From the NCBI RefSeq assembly GCF_000333955.1, contig NZ_CAPS01000084.1, positions 1 through 64,000 of the forward strand: DNA of 64,000 nucleotides, read 5' to 3'. Of the stretch, positions 26,045-35,719 are shown piece after piece. A model generated the notes under the pieces. The model did no database searches, was not told the origin of the DNA, and worked only from the letters and a program-made list of their open reading frames with translations. Within the stretch, counting starts at the first letter, position 1. Each line of letters begins with the position of its first letter. The translations under genes and the position numbers were made by a program. Origin of the DNA: Rhodococcus sp. AW25M09. Its GTDB lineage: Bacteria; Actinomycetota; Actinomycetes; Mycobacteriales; Mycobacteriaceae.

Positions 26045-27925
26045 TCAGAGACTCTTGACCCAGTGCGAGACCCGCTGTACTACGTCGTCGCAGGTGAGGC
26101 CGAGTTCGTGGTGGAGCTGCTCCCGCGATGCGTGGTCCAAGAATCGTTGTGGCACACCCAGATCGCGACACGGAGTGTCGACGCCGGCTCCTCGGAGAGC
26201 CGCCGACAGCGCCGAGCCGATGCCGCCGTGCAGACCGCTGTCCTCGATCGTCACGACCATCCGGTAGTCCTCGGCCAACTTCAGCAACGACTGCGGGATG
26301 GGAAGGACCCATCGCGGATCCACGACGGCCGCCGAGACCCCGTCGTGTCGAAGCTTCTTCGCTGCTTCGAGGGCAAGTGCACCGAACACACCGACCGCGA
26401 CTATCAGTACGTCACCCCTCGCATCGGATGGCTCGGTCAACACATCGACGACCCCGTCCAGCCTGCGCACTGCCGACACGGTCTCGGTGACCGCACCCTT
26501 CGGGAAGCGCAGCGCAGTGGGCCCGTCGGACGTCGCGATCGCCTCGGCCAACTCCTCACGCAGTGTCTCTGCGTCTCGGGGTGCCGCCACTTTCATACCG
26601 GGAACGATGCCGAGCAAAGACATGTCCCACATGCCGTTGTGGCTGGCACCGTCGGCACCGGTGACGCCTGCGCGGTCCAGAACCACGGTAACCGGCAGCC
26701 CGAGTAGCGCTACGTCCATGAGCAGTTGGTCGAACGCTCGATTGAGGAACGTCGAGTAGATGGCGACCACGGGGTGCATGCCGCCGAGCGCGAGCCCTGC
26801 AGCCGATGTCATGGCGTGTTGCTCGGCAATACCGACATCGAACATTCGCTCGGGGAACCGAACCCCGAACGCGGCAAGTCCGGTGGGCGCAGCCATCGCC
26901 GCGGTGATCGCAACGACGTCCTCGTTCTGCTCGCCCTGCTCGATGAGTGCGGCCGAGAACACCGACGTCCAATCCGGTGCCGACTTCGATCGCGCCAATC
27001 CGGTCGCCGGATCGATGACACCGGTGGCATGCATCTGGTCGGCGACGTCGTTCTCGGCATGAACGTAGCCCATGCCCTTGCGGGTCACCGCGTGAACGAT
27101 GACCGGTCCGCCGTACGCCTTTGCCCGGCGCAGCGCCGATTCCATCGCGTGTTGATCGTGGCCGTCGACCGGACCCAGATATTTGATGCCCAGATCGGTG
27201 AACATCACCTGCGGGCTGATGGCGTCCTTCACCCCGGCCTTCATGCCGTGCAGCATCGTGTACGCAGTCGGCCCGACGACGGGAATCTTGCGCACGATGC
27301 GGCGCCCGTTGTCCAAGATCTTCTCGTACTGGGGCTGGAGCCGAAGGGCAGCAAGGTGATCGGCCAACCCGCCGATCGTCGGGGCATACGAGCGGCCGTT
27401 GTCGTTGACGACGATGACCAGAGATCGATCGCGGCCGGCCGCAATGTTGTTGAGCGCTTCCCAGCACATTCCGCCGGTGAGCGCACCGTCGCCGACGACG
27501 GCGACGACATGCCGATCGCTCTCACCTTTGAGTGCGAACGCTTTGGCGAGGCCGTCGGCGTAGGACAGCGACGCCGACGCGTGCGAGGACTCGACCCAGT
27601 CGTGTTCGCTCTCGGTTCGCGAAGGATAGCCCGAGAGGCCGCCCTGCTTACGCAGCGTGTCGAACAGACCGGTACGCCCGGTCAGCATCTTGTGGACGTA
27701 AGCCTGGTGACCGGTATCGAAGATGACGGGATCACGAGGAGAGTCGAAGATGCGATGAATCGCCAGTGTCAGTTCCACCACGCCCAGATTGGGCCCGAGG
27801 TGGCCGCCCGTGGCAGACACCTTCTCCACGAGAAACGCGCGGATCTCGCGAGCCAACTCGGCCAGTTCGGCACTACCGAGGCCGCGCAAGTCCTCGGGCG
27901 TCTGAATTCGCGCTAGGACACCCAA
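26045..27925 (-). CDS. dxs: 1-deoxy-D-xylulose-5-phosphate synthase
   Basis: First enzyme of the MEP isoprenoid pathway: condenses pyruvate and glyceraldehyde-3-phosphate with thiamine diphosphate. 626 residues. Motifs: [14 protein letters not shown], the ThDP motif [16 protein letters not shown] with [21 protein letters not shown], and the transketolase-type [18 protein letters not shown] chose TTG at 27925 because GGAGGGAG lies 11 bases upstream and [13 protein letters not shown] fits family N-termini; a GTG at 27952 would add nine residues covering that ribosome site. Confidence 0.94.
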   Translation of the reverse strand: MGVLARIQTPEDLRGLGSAELAELAREIRAFLVEKVSATGGHLGPNLGVVELTLAIHRIFDSPRDPVIFDTGHQAYVHKMLTGRTGLFDTLRKQGGLSGYPSRTESEHDWVESSHASASLSYADGLAKAFALKGESDRHVVAVVGDGALTGGMCWEALNNIAAGRDRSLVIVVNDNGRSYAPTIGGLADHLAALRLQPQYEKILDNGRRIVRKIPVVGPTAYTMLHGMKAGVKDAISPQVMFTDLGIKYLGPVDGHDQHAMESALRRAKAYGGPVIVHAVTRKGMGYVHAENDVADQMHATGVIDPATGLARSKSAPDWTSVFSAALIEQGEQNEDVVAITAAMAAPTGLAAFGVRFPERMFDVGIAEQHAMTSAAGLALGGMHPVVAIYSTFLNRAFDQLLMDVALLGLPVTVVLDRAGVTGADGASHNGMWDMSLLGIVPGMKVAAPRDAETLREELAEAIATSDGPTALRFPKGAVTETVSAVRRLDGVVDVLTEPSDARGDVLIVAVGVFGALALEAAKKLRHDGVSAAVVDPRWVLPIPQSLLKLAEDYRMVVTIEDSGLHGGIGSALSAALRGAGVDTPCRDLGVPQRFLDHASREQLHHELGLTCDDVVQRVSHWVKSL

Positions 27926-28105
27926 CGAGATCGCTCCCTCCGGCCGGTTCACACATTTGGACTTTCAGTCTACGGAGTCGATGGACCCCCGCCGCTCCGC
28001 CCAGCGTGGTCTCGGTGACACTACCGTCGAACGACCGGATGTCCTGGATCAGCCGCCCCTAACCTCACCGGTGTCGAATCGGACATCACACCTACAGTGT
28101 TGCCC

Positions 28106-29932
28106 ATGAGCAACGTCGTCGATGCCATCCTCGAACGAGTCCACGAACTGTGCCGAGACGACACGACCGGACAGGTGGCCGACTACATCCCCGAGCTCGC
28201 TGCCGTCACGCCCGACGGCTTCGGTATCGCGCTGACGACCACCGACGGCTATGTCTACGAGGTCGGGGACACCCAGGTCCCTTTCACGATCCAATCCATC
28301 TCCAAGCCGTTCACCTATGCACTGGCCCTGGCCGATCGAGGACTCGCCGCGGTTGCAGGAAAGATCGACATCGAGCCGTCCGGTGAGCCGTTCAACGAGA
28401 TCAGCCTCGACCCCGTCACCGAGCGACCCCGCAACCCGATGATCAACGCGGGTGCCATCACGGCGGCGTCACTCGTCGCGGGACGCACTCCCCAGGATCG
28501 TTTCGAGCGTATTCGGGCCTCGTACTCGCGCTATGCAGGGAGGTCTCTGAGCTTCAACGATGCCGTGTATCGCTCGGAGGCGCGCACCGGAAATCGCAAC
28601 CGCGCCATCGGGTACATGCTTCGCTCGTTCGACATCATCGACCACGATCCCGATGCCGCCGTCGATCTGTACTTTCGCCAGTGTTCGATCGACGTGACCA
28701 CGGTCGATCTCGCCATGATGGCAGCCACCATGTCCAACAACGGCGTCAATCCACACACCCGCGAACGCGCTCTGGCACCTGCGCTGGTCGAACGAGTGCT
28801 GGCGGTGATGACGACGTGCGGGATGTACGACGGCGCAGGAGACTGGGTCGCCCGGGTGGGTATGCCGGCCAAGAGCGGAGTCGGGGGCGGAATCCTTGCG
28901 GTACTGCCGGGCCAGATGGGTATCGCCGTCTACTCACCACGGCTCGATTCCCATGGAAACAGCGTGCGCGGGGTCGCTGCATGCCGAGAACTCTCGACCC
29001 GCCTCGAACTTCATTTCCTGCATGTCACTCGCGCCGCGAAGTCTTCGATCCGTCGTCGTTACGTACTCACCGAAGCACCGTCCCGCAAACGGCGTTCCGA
29101 CGTCGAGCAGGCCACCCTGGCCGTCGTGGGAGACCGCGCCCGCGTATACGAGCTGCACGGCGACCTGTTGTTCTCCGGTGCCGAGACGGCCGTCCGTGAG
29201 ATCGGAAACCTGGACCGAGAACTGGACGCCCTCGTCATCGACGTGCGCGGCGTCGACGAGGTCAGTGCCATTGCGCGCACCATGTTCGAAGACCTGCGTC
29301 GGGACCTCGCCGAACACGGCTGCGTGGTGTCACTGGTGGACCCGCGAGCGATCATGGGCCACACCACGTCGAGTCTCGACCCATCAGATCCGGCGGGTCG
29401 CGTCTATTCGAGCCTGGGGTCGGCCATCCAGTGGGCCGAGAACCTCCTGCTCGATCGGCATTGCGCAGGTCTGCGACAGCCTACCGACATCACCCTGGCC
29501 GAACATCCATTGCTCGCGGGGCTGTCCGCCTCTCAATTCGAGGCCGTCACCCCCTATCTGGAGAAGCGGCACTACGCGCGCGGCGACGTCATCGTGCGCA
29601 AGGGCGACGCGGCCGCAGGCCTGTTCCTGATGTTGCGCGGAGAGGTGACATCGCGGGCCGTCGCGGCCGACGGCGGTACGCACACCATCACCACGCTGTC
29701 GCCCGGGATGAGCTTCGGGGAGATGCCGCTGCTGATGGCGGTTCCCTTTCTGCTCGACATGGTGGCAGACACACCGGTCGACCTCGTGGTGGTGTCGGTA
29801 CAGCACTTCGAAGCCCTGACCAGTGATGCCCCAGCGGTCAAGCTCGGACTGTTGGAGAATCTCGCCACCGGTGCGTACGGGCAGATGGCCGCGGTGATCA
29901 AAACGCTCGGGCGGTTCGACATAGGTATCTGA
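28106..29932 (+). CDS. glsA: Glutaminase A fused to STAS and cyclic-nucleotide-binding-like domains
   Basis: 608 residues, about twice a plain glutaminase. Residues 1-305 are serine-dependent glutaminase (glutamine to glutamate plus ammonia), with the catalytic SxxK at S64-K67 (QSISKPFTYAL), NPMINAGAI and GVGGGILAVLPG. Residues about 325-445 look like a STAS domain (LDALVIDVRGVDEVSAIA), without the usual phosphorylatable Ser. Residues about 470-600 form a cyclic-nucleotide-binding fold (RKGDAAAGLFLMLRGE, MSFGEMPLLMAVPFLLD) whose phosphate cassette lacks the consensus Arg. ATG at 28106 preferred over GTG at 28097. Divergent from dxs. Confidence 0.92.
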   Translation: MSNVVDAILERVHELCRDDTTGQVADYIPELAAVTPDGFGIALTTTDGYVYEVGDTQVPFTIQSISKPFTYALALADRGLAAVAGKIDIEPSGEPFNEISLDPVTERPRNPMINAGAITAASLVAGRTPQDRFERIRASYSRYAGRSLSFNDAVYRSEARTGNRNRAIGYMLRSFDIIDHDPDAAVDLYFRQCSIDVTTVDLAMMAATMSNNGVNPHTRERALAPALVERVLAVMTTCGMYDGAGDWVARVGMPAKSGVGGGILAVLPGQMGIAVYSPRLDSHGNSVRGVAACRELSTRLELHFLHVTRAAKSSIRRRYVLTEAPSRKRRSDVEQATLAVVGDRARVYELHGDLLFSGAETAVREIGNLDRELDALVIDVRGVDEVSAIARTMFEDLRRDLAEHGCVVSLVDPRAIMGHTTSSLDPSDPAGRVYSSLGSAIQWAENLLLDRHCAGLRQPTDITLAEHPLLAGLSASQFEAVTPYLEKRHYARGDVIVRKGDAAAGLFLMLRGEVTSRAVAADGGTHTITTLSPGMSFGEMPLLMAVPFLLDMVADTPVDLVVVSVQHFEALTSDAPAVKLGLLENLATGAYGQMAAVIKTLGRFDIGI

Positions 29933-29953
29933 CACCGAATATCGAACCGCCCG
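29908..29953. terminator. 12-bp inverted repeat between glsA and rskA
   Basis: CGGGCGGTTCGA at 29908-29919 pairs exactly with 29942-29953; the loop is 22 bases and contains the glsA stop. Both flanking genes converge here, so a bidirectional terminator is likely, although there is no T-run. Confidence 0.5.
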
Positions 29954-29970
29954 CGGCGATTGTGAACTGG

Positions 29971-30729
29971 TCAGGCTCCCAGCGTCAGCATCGTGAGCAC
30001 CTCGGTGGGCTGCGGTGAGCCACCCGCAGGCTCGAGCGAGAACGCGAAGTTCGTCGCCGAACCGAGACCATCGACCACCGTGCCGGATTCGGAGGTGATC
30101 TGGTCCTCGGTCATCACACCTGCCGATCGCGGCGAACCGTCGACGAACCACATCTGATAAGCGCGCCCTGCCGGCGGTTGAGCGACACCGTCGAGGGACA
30201 CCACTACCGCGTCGCGGGACAGCGAGTACGACACGGTGGCCGTGCCTCCTCCGGGGAAGTCGGCCGTCGCCTGGCGCGCATCGGCCGCGGCGACGATCTG
30301 CTCCGCCTGAGACGGCTGCGCGTCGTTACCCATCGTTTGTGTGACGACCACCACGCCGCCGACGGCCACGATCACCGCGGCAGCTGCGGACATCATCGAG
30401 TAGCGCCAGCTCTTCGAGCGCTCGCGCCGATGGCGGTGCAGCGGAGTGACGTTCGGCGGTAGCTCCCGAACCGTGGGCTCCTGCTCGCTGGTGGCAACTC
30501 GATCGAGTACCACCTGGCGCAGTCGGTCGGGGGCAGGTGCCGCATCGATCGCGGCAGCCAACGCCAACGTCTCGTGGATCTCACTCACGAGAACGTCGAA
30601 CTGCGCGCGCGCCGTGTCGTCGACCCGAAGCCGGTCGGCCTCGATGCCGCGTCGTTCGGAGTCGGTCATAGCGTGAAGGGCGTAGACCTCCGCATCGTCG
30701 AAAAGTCGTTGTCGGGACGATTCACTCAT
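29971..30729 (-). CDS. rskA: Anti-sigma-K factor
   Basis: 252-residue single-pass membrane anti-sigma factor. The cytoplasmic N-terminal part (about 1-100) has the zinc-less anti-sigma-type helix FDDAEVYALHAMTDSERRGIE; the membrane helix SMMSAAAAVIVAVGGVVVV is near residues 105-125; the extracytoplasmic RskA domain has AYQMWFVDGSPRSAGVM and ends FAFSLEPAGGSPQPTEVLTMLTLG. The ATG overlaps the sigK stop, giving coupled stoichiometric expression. Inactivation is expected by regulated proteolysis. Confidence 0.93.
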   Translation of the reverse strand: MSESSRQRLFDDAEVYALHAMTDSERRGIEADRLRVDDTARAQFDVLVSEIHETLALAAAIDAAPAPDRLRQVVLDRVATSEQEPTVRELPPNVTPLHRHRRERSKSWRYSMMSAAAAVIVAVGGVVVVTQTMGNDAQPSQAEQIVAAADARQATADFPGGGTATVSYSLSRDAVVVSLDGVAQPPAGRAYQMWFVDGSPRSAGVMTEDQITSESGTVVDGLGSATNFAFSLEPAGGSPQPTEVLTMLTLGA

Positions 30730-31478
30730 TGCGGGATCACCCCCAGACATGTCTTCAATTTGATCAGTCCGTCTCGTATGCGCGATTTGATTGTGGGCAC
30801 CGCGACCCCGAGCCGCTCCGCAACCTCGCGGTAGGTGTAACCGCTGTAATAAGCCATTCGTACCGACTCGCTCTGCGTATCGGTCAATGTTTCGAGACAG
30901 GCCACCACTGCCTCCGATTCGAGTCTCTGGGTCACCGTTTCGAGCACCTCGTCGTGCTCGGGCGTGTGACTCACTGCGCCGTACGCCGCCTCACGGTCGG
31001 TGCCGGACTGCTCGCTTCTGACGCGATCGACGGCGCGGCGATGCGCCAACGTCATGATCCACGCGAGTGGACTGCCCTGACTCGGGTCGTAATTGGGTGC
31101 CGAACGCCAGATCTGAAGGAACACCTCCTGGGCGGTCTCCTCGCTGTATCCCGGGTCACGAAGCACCCGAAGCACCATCCCGTAAACACGAGCAGAGGTG
31201 GCGTCGTACAGCTCGGCGAATGCCGACCGATCACCTCGTGCAACCGAGGCCATCAACCGACGCAGCCGGTCGGCTTCGTCGGCCCGCAGGTTCTTGAGCT
31301 GCGGGCTGGGGACGGCGCACACCGCGTCCGCTGCCACAGAGTTCTCTGCGGCGTCGGGCGCGCGGCCACGGCCGGCGTCCGATGATCCGGGCACGTCGGA
31401 AAACGGCGCGCTCATCGCAAGGTCGTCCCAACAGACGGGTTCATGATCGAGTTCATCGAACACGACACTAGTGGTCAT
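30726..31478 (-). CDS. sigK: ECF sigma factor SigK
   Basis: ECF sigma factor held by RskA. Region 2: VARGDRSAFAELYDATSARVYGMVLRVLRD and YSEETAQEVFLQIWRSAPNYD; region 4: LTDTQSESVRMAYYSGYTYREVAERLGV followed by PTIKSRIRDGLIKLK. The ATG at 31478 gives 250 residues with an N-terminal extension of about 60 residues relative to mycobacterial SigK (about 187), so a later start such as ATG 31415 is possible. A candidate self-recognised promoter lies 46-72 bases upstream. Stop overlaps rskA. Confidence 0.9.
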   Translation of the reverse strand: MTTSVVFDELDHEPVCWDDLAMSAPFSDVPGSSDAGRGRAPDAAENSVAADAVCAVPSPQLKNLRADEADRLRRLMASVARGDRSAFAELYDATSARVYGMVLRVLRDPGYSEETAQEVFLQIWRSAPNYDPSQGSPLAWIMTLAHRRAVDRVRSEQSGTDREAAYGAVSHTPEHDEVLETVTQRLESEAVVACLETLTDTQSESVRMAYYSGYTYREVAERLGVAVPTIKSRIRDGLIKLKTCLGVIPQ

Positions 31479-31523
31479 AGTGCTCTCATATCGAAACCTC
31501 CGCGTTTTCCCGCCGCAGTACAT

Positions 31524-31550
31524 ATTCGGAACAATCCGACCGACGGATGG
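31524..31550 (-). promoter_or_regulatory. Candidate SigK-type autoregulatory promoter
   Basis: On the minus strand, CCATCC (31550-31545) and CCGAAT (31529-31524) match the -35 and -10 elements reported for mycobacterial SigK promoters. The spacer here is 15 bases, slightly shorter than the reported 17-18. It lies 45 bases upstream of the sigK ATG. Confidence 0.6.
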
Positions 31551-31673
31551 TTCGAGACGAGAATTCGTTTGCACCGAAGTGGAACTCGGCTGATTCGATA
31601 GTGGTGGACGGACCGCTGACGGTGCGGCTGCACAACCGAAAGTGCCACTGCGACAGGTCGAAACCGGGACCGG

Positions 31674-32198
31674 TCAGGACGCTGCTGCTCGCGCTCGATG
31701 TCGGCGCACCGCGTCGCGGTTGGAACATACTGTTCCGCAGTACCGCTGCCTCCCGGTGCGTGAAGTGTCCGCGAAGGCGAGCGAGCAGTCGGCGGCAGCG
31801 CAGCGATCGAGACGGGACATCCCGCGCCCGGTCAGATGCAAGGCTGTCCCGACGCTCACCAGCGCCCGTATCACGCCGCCCAGTGCAATGTTGGGATCGC
31901 GGTAGTGCATGTGCCACCCGTCACCGGCATGGTTGGTCAACCTCGGATACGCCGCGGCCTGTGCCAGAAGAGCATTGAGCGCGTCGGCCCGCTCGTCTTC
32001 GGTCTCGGCGTCCACCACGCATGCCCAGTCACGCAGGAAGTCGTGGGTGTCGACCAGATCGGCATCGGTTGCCGTCCAATCCGGAACAAGGCCCGCGTCT
32101 ACGCAGCGGGTCCCCAGTTCGGCCGCCGAGACGGGCGGACAGTTGAGCAGGTCGATACCGAGTTTCACCGCATATTCCCCGTAAGGGTTGATGTGCAT
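31674..32198 (-). CDS. CGNR zinc-finger (ABATE-type) putative regulator
   Basis: 174 residues. The N-terminal part resembles the ABATE/DUF1470 ligand-type domain (YAVKLGIDLLNCPP... LVDTHDFLRDWACVVD). The C-terminus has the CGNR-type zinc finger: RCAAADCSLAFADTSRTG and RQRYCGTVCSNRDAVRRHR, with four Cys (the CGNR letters read CSNR). Such proteins are putative stress-responsive transcription regulators. ATG start. It is divergent, 25 bases away, from a small Cys/His-rich ORF. Confidence 0.85.
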   Translation of the reverse strand: MHINPYGEYAVKLGIDLLNCPPVSAAELGTRCVDAGLVPDWTATDADLVDTHDFLRDWACVVDAETEDERADALNALLAQAAAYPRLTNHAGDGWHMHYRDPNIALGGVIRALVSVGTALHLTGRGMSRLDRCAAADCSLAFADTSRTGRQRYCGTVCSNRDAVRRHRARAAAS

Positions 32199-32223
32199 AA
32201 GACCATTACATCACAGTGGATGC

Positions 32224-32385
32224 ATGCACACCGAACACACGACACACACCTGGACCACACACTCCACCCACGCCACGAGCGAAGGCCTCGTCGGATACCA
32301 GGGCTGCCGATGCGGTGCTCAGCGCATCGTGTCCGTACCCACCGATGCCTTCGCCTCGGTCGCCGAAGTCACCCACCGCGGGTGA
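32224..32385 (+). CDS. Small His/Thr-rich ORF with CxC motif
   Basis: 53 residues. The N-terminus is dominated by His and Thr (MHTEHTTHTWTTHSTHATSE), followed by GLVGYQGCRCGAQRIVSV with a CxC knuckle and a GxCxCG context. I recall similar short actinobacterial peptides with TSEG...YQ-C-C-G, but cannot name the family. The start has no clear ribosome site and codon bias is only modestly coding-like, so this is tentative. It is divergent from the CGNR gene. Confidence 0.45.
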   Translation: MHTEHTTHTWTTHSTHATSEGLVGYQGCRCGAQRIVSVPTDAFASVAEVTHRG

Positions 32386-32453
32386 ACGGTCACCGCCGCG
32401 GTGTTCGTCACCTCGGGCACAGCCGGACAGCGCATCCGAGACGGGTGAGCAAC

Positions 32454-33725
32454 CTATCCACGAACGAAGCGTCCGATGCATTCGACGTGACTCGTCAGAG
32501 GAAACGCGTCGAAGGCGCGGACGTCGGTGAGCTCGTACCCCGCCGCGCGGTACAGGCTCACGTCTCGCGCGAACGACGCCGGATCGCACCCGACATGCAC
32601 GACCGAACGGGGTCGTCTGGCGGCGAGGGCGTCGATCACGTCTCGGCCGGCTCCCGCGCGAGGCGGATCGAGTACCGCAACCGACACCGGCTGCGTCAAC
32701 GCATCCATCGAGCGCTCGACGCGGCCGGGCACGAAGGAGACTTGCGCGAGATCTGCCAGAGCCGAACGGCCGTCCTCGGCTGCGCGCCGGGAGAATTCGA
32801 CGCTCGACACGTGCCCGGTGGATCCGACTCCGGGGGCGAGGGCCGCCGCGAACACCCCGACACCACCGTAAAGATCCCACGCACCATCCCCCGGGGAGGC
32901 GTCCGCCCATTCCGTCACCACGTCGGTGTAGGTCTGGGCCGCACCGCGATGGGCTTGCCAGAAACCGGTGGCGTCGAGGGTCCAGGCCCTGTCGGATACG
33001 AATTCCGTCACCCGACCCGATCCGATCACGGCCTTTTCCGGCCGCGCCCGCGACGACGCAGCGCGCCGAGCGGCTGCTCCTCGCCGACCGGGTGCCCTCC
33101 GGCCGGTACGGGACACCTGCGCCGGGGCGATCTCGACGACATGCCGCTCGCCTGATCCGTCCACCACGACCTGCAACTCCGATCCCGGCCGCCACTGCCT
33201 GTTCGACAATCCTTCGTAGGCAACCGAATCCATCTGGGGGCACCTGAGTTCGGTGAGGATCGAACTGCTTCGATAACGGTGAAAGCCAGGTTGCCCGCCG
33301 GCGTCGACAGCGAGCCGCACCCGAGTTCGCCAACCACGTCCGTCGCCGGTACCGGGAAGTTCCTCGACCAGTACCTCGCGCTCGATTCCGGCGACTCGGC
33401 GCAGTTGCTCGGCAACCACCGATGCCTTCATCGTCCGACCGGCTTCCAAGCTCGCATGAGAGTAATCGCAGCAACCGGATCCTCCCGGCCCGGAGATCGG
33501 GCACACCGCGTCGACCCGATCGACCGACGGCACCAGGATCTCGACTGCATCCGCCCGGCAGAACGAACCACCCCGATCCTCGGTGACCTTGGCCAGCACC
33601 CGCTCCCCCGGCAGACCGTGCCGCACGAACATCACCCGACCCTCGTGCCGGGCCACACAGAACCCACCGTGTCCAGGAGCTCCGAGTTCGACTTCGACTT
33701 CGAGTCCGGACCAACTCTCGCTCAC
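32454..33725 (-). CDS. TrmA/RlmC-RlmD-type RNA (uracil-5-)-methyltransferase
   Basis: 423-residue SAM-dependent RNA methyltransferase. The N-terminal TRAM-like domain (about 1-60) begins VEVELGAPGHGGFCVARHEGRV. Cys residues in VCPISGPGGSGCCDYSH may bind an iron-sulfur cluster. The catalytic domain has DLYGGVGVFAAAL (SAM), LDPPRAGAG, and the catalytic Cys in VHVGCDPASFARD. Target nucleotide (tRNA U54 or 23S rRNA) cannot be decided. GTG overlaps the permease stop (GTGA). Matches Rv2689c by position. Confidence 0.88.
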   Translation of the reverse strand: MSESWSGLEVEVELGAPGHGGFCVARHEGRVMFVRHGLPGERVLAKVTEDRGGSFCRADAVEILVPSVDRVDAVCPISGPGGSGCCDYSHASLEAGRTMKASVVAEQLRRVAGIEREVLVEELPGTGDGRGWRTRVRLAVDAGGQPGFHRYRSSSILTELRCPQMDSVAYEGLSNRQWRPGSELQVVVDGSGERHVVEIAPAQVSRTGRRAPGRRGAAARRAASSRARPEKAVIGSGRVTEFVSDRAWTLDATGFWQAHRGAAQTYTDVVTEWADASPGDGAWDLYGGVGVFAAALAPGVGSTGHVSSVEFSRRAAEDGRSALADLAQVSFVPGRVERSMDALTQPVSVAVLDPPRAGAGRDVIDALAARRPRSVVHVGCDPASFARDVSLYRAAGYELTDVRAFDAFPLTSHVECIGRFVRG

Positions 33726-35719
33726 TTGCCCACCGGAGGTTCGTAGCCTCTACGAGAAGCTCCCGGCGCATTGCCGAGCACTTCTCTGCGCGCCTTCTCC
33801 GCCGAATGCAGCTGCCACGGCACGCTGGTGACCATCACACCCGGCTGGAACAACAGCCGAGACTTCAGCCGCAGTGCGCTCTGGTTGTGCAGGACCTGCT
33901 CCCACCAATGCCCCACCACGTATTCCGGGATGAACACGGTGACGACGTCGCGCGGGGAGTCGCGTCGAACCCGCTTGACGTAGTCCAGCACCGGCTTGGT
34001 GATCTCGCGGTACGGAGACTCGACGACCTTGAGCGGCACAGTGACATCGCTGGCCTCCCATTCCCGCACGAGGGCACGAGTATCGGCCTCGTCGACGTTG
34101 ACCGTCACCGCTTCCAGAGTGTCCGGCCTCGTCGCTCGGGCGTACGCCAGGGCGCGCAGAGTCGGCATGTGCAATTTCGACACCAACACGATCGAGTGGG
34201 TGCGGCTGGGCAATACGCCGTCCCACTCCTCGTCCTCGAGCTCGCTCGCCACGGTGTCGTAATGCTTTCGGATCAAGCGCATCAAGCCGAAGATCAGGAC
34301 CATCGCGACGATCGCTATCCATGCGCCGGCTGCGAACTTGGTGATCAGAACGATCACCAACACCGTTCCCGTCATCAGGAGCCCCACACTGTTGACCACG
34401 CGCGATCTCAGCATTCGGCGACGCGATTCGGCGTCGGTCTCGGTAGCGAGCAGCCGCGTCCAGTGCCTGATCATCCCGGTCTGGCTCAGCGTGAACGACA
34501 CGAAGACTCCCACGATGTACAGCTGGATGAGCTTGGTTACTTCGGCACCGAACACCACCACGAACGCGATAGCAGCGCCGGACAGGAAGAGAATGCCATT
34601 ACTGAACGCCAGTCGATCGCCGCGGGTGTGCAGTTGGCGGGGCAGGTAACGGTCTTGTGCGAGAACCGAACCCAACACCGGGAATCCGTTGAACGCCGTG
34701 TTCGCCGCGAGCACGAGGATCAACGCGGTGACGATGGTGATGAAGAAGAATCCGGCCGGAAATCCGTCGAACACCGTCTCTGCCAACTGGGCGATCAACG
34801 TCTTCTGGACGTACCCGTCAGGTGCACCGACCAGTTGCGCCTCGGGATCCATGGCGTACTTGATGCCCACGGTCTGAGCCAGCACGATGATGCCCATCAA
34901 CAGGGTTATCCCGATCACTCCCAGCAGCAGCAGTGTTGTCGCAGCATTGCGAGACTTGGGCTTCTCGAAGGCCGGGACGCCGTTGCTGATCGCCTCGACT
35001 CCCGTCAGCGCGGCGCACCCCGAGGAGAACGCGCGGGCGATCAGAAACGCGAATGCGATGCCGTACAGGTGCGAATCCTCCGCCTTCAGCTCGAACGCAG
35101 CCGACTGCGCCTGCACGTTCTCACCGAGTCCGTAGACGCGGAACAGACCCCAACCGATCATCAGCACCATGCCGAACATGAAGGCGTACGTGGGAATGGC
35201 AAAAGCCGCGCCCGACTCCCGGATGCCGCGCAGATTGATCGAGGTGATCAGCACGATCGCCACCACAGCGAACAGAACTTTGTGTTCGGCAACCAGAGGC
35301 ACCGCAGATCCGATGTTCGACGCGGCCGCCGAAATCGACACGGCAACAGTCAGTACGTAATCGACCAACAAGGCGCTACCGACGGTCAAACCCGCCGTCG
35401 GACCGAGATTGACGGTCGCGACCTCGTAGTCGCCACCACCCGACGGGTAGGCGTGCACGTTCTGCCGGTAGCTAGCGACGACCACTGCCATGACCACCGC
35501 GACCGCGAGTCCGATCCAGGGCGTGAATGCGATTCCAGAGATGCCCGCGACCGACAGCACCAGAAAGATCTCTTCGGGTGCGTAGGCAACCGACGACATG
35601 GCGTCGGAGGCGAACACCGGCAGAGCGATGCGCTTGGGCAGCAGCGTATGGCCGAGCTTATCGCTGCGGAACGGCCTACCCAGCAATAGCCGCTTGGCGG
35701 CAGTCGAAAGCTTGGACAC
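33722..35719 (-). CDS. APC-family permease, KimA-like potassium importer
   Basis: 665 residues: about 12 transmembrane helices (1-480) and a cytoplasmic C-terminal universal-stress-like domain. Multiple segments closely resemble Bacillus subtilis KimA (YdaO) as I remember it: FASDAMSSVAYAPEEI, YRQNVHAYPSGGGDY, LLVDYVLTVAVSISAA, AFSSGCAALTGVEAISN, ILVLAANTAFNGFP, RGDRLAFSNGI and FTLSQTGM. KimA is a high-affinity proton-coupled K+ importer inhibited by c-di-AMP. The divergent neighbours ceoB and ceoC are K+-channel regulators, which strengthens the inference over the usual 'amino acid permease' label. GTG start. Confidence 0.85.
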   Translation of the reverse strand: MSKLSTAAKRLLLGRPFRSDKLGHTLLPKRIALPVFASDAMSSVAYAPEEIFLVLSVAGISGIAFTPWIGLAVAVVMAVVVASYRQNVHAYPSGGGDYEVATVNLGPTAGLTVGSALLVDYVLTVAVSISAAASNIGSAVPLVAEHKVLFAVVAIVLITSINLRGIRESGAAFAIPTYAFMFGMVLMIGWGLFRVYGLGENVQAQSAAFELKAEDSHLYGIAFAFLIARAFSSGCAALTGVEAISNGVPAFEKPKSRNAATTLLLLGVIGITLLMGIIVLAQTVGIKYAMDPEAQLVGAPDGYVQKTLIAQLAETVFDGFPAGFFFITIVTALILVLAANTAFNGFPVLGSVLAQDRYLPRQLHTRGDRLAFSNGILFLSGAAIAFVVVFGAEVTKLIQLYIVGVFVSFTLSQTGMIRHWTRLLATETDAESRRRMLRSRVVNSVGLLMTGTVLVIVLITKFAAGAWIAIVAMVLIFGLMRLIRKHYDTVASELEDEEWDGVLPSRTHSIVLVSKLHMPTLRALAYARATRPDTLEAVTVNVDEADTRALVREWEASDVTVPLKVVESPYREITKPVLDYVKRVRRDSPRDVVTVFIPEYVVGHWWEQVLHNQSALRLKSRLLFQPGVMVTSVPWQLHSAEKARREVLGNAPGASRRGYEPPVGK

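Noticed and set aside
33806-35689. 627-codon plus-strand frame opposite the KimA-like permease
   Set aside because: Very His/Gln/Arg-rich complement of membrane-protein codons; the minus-strand frame has clear family motifs.
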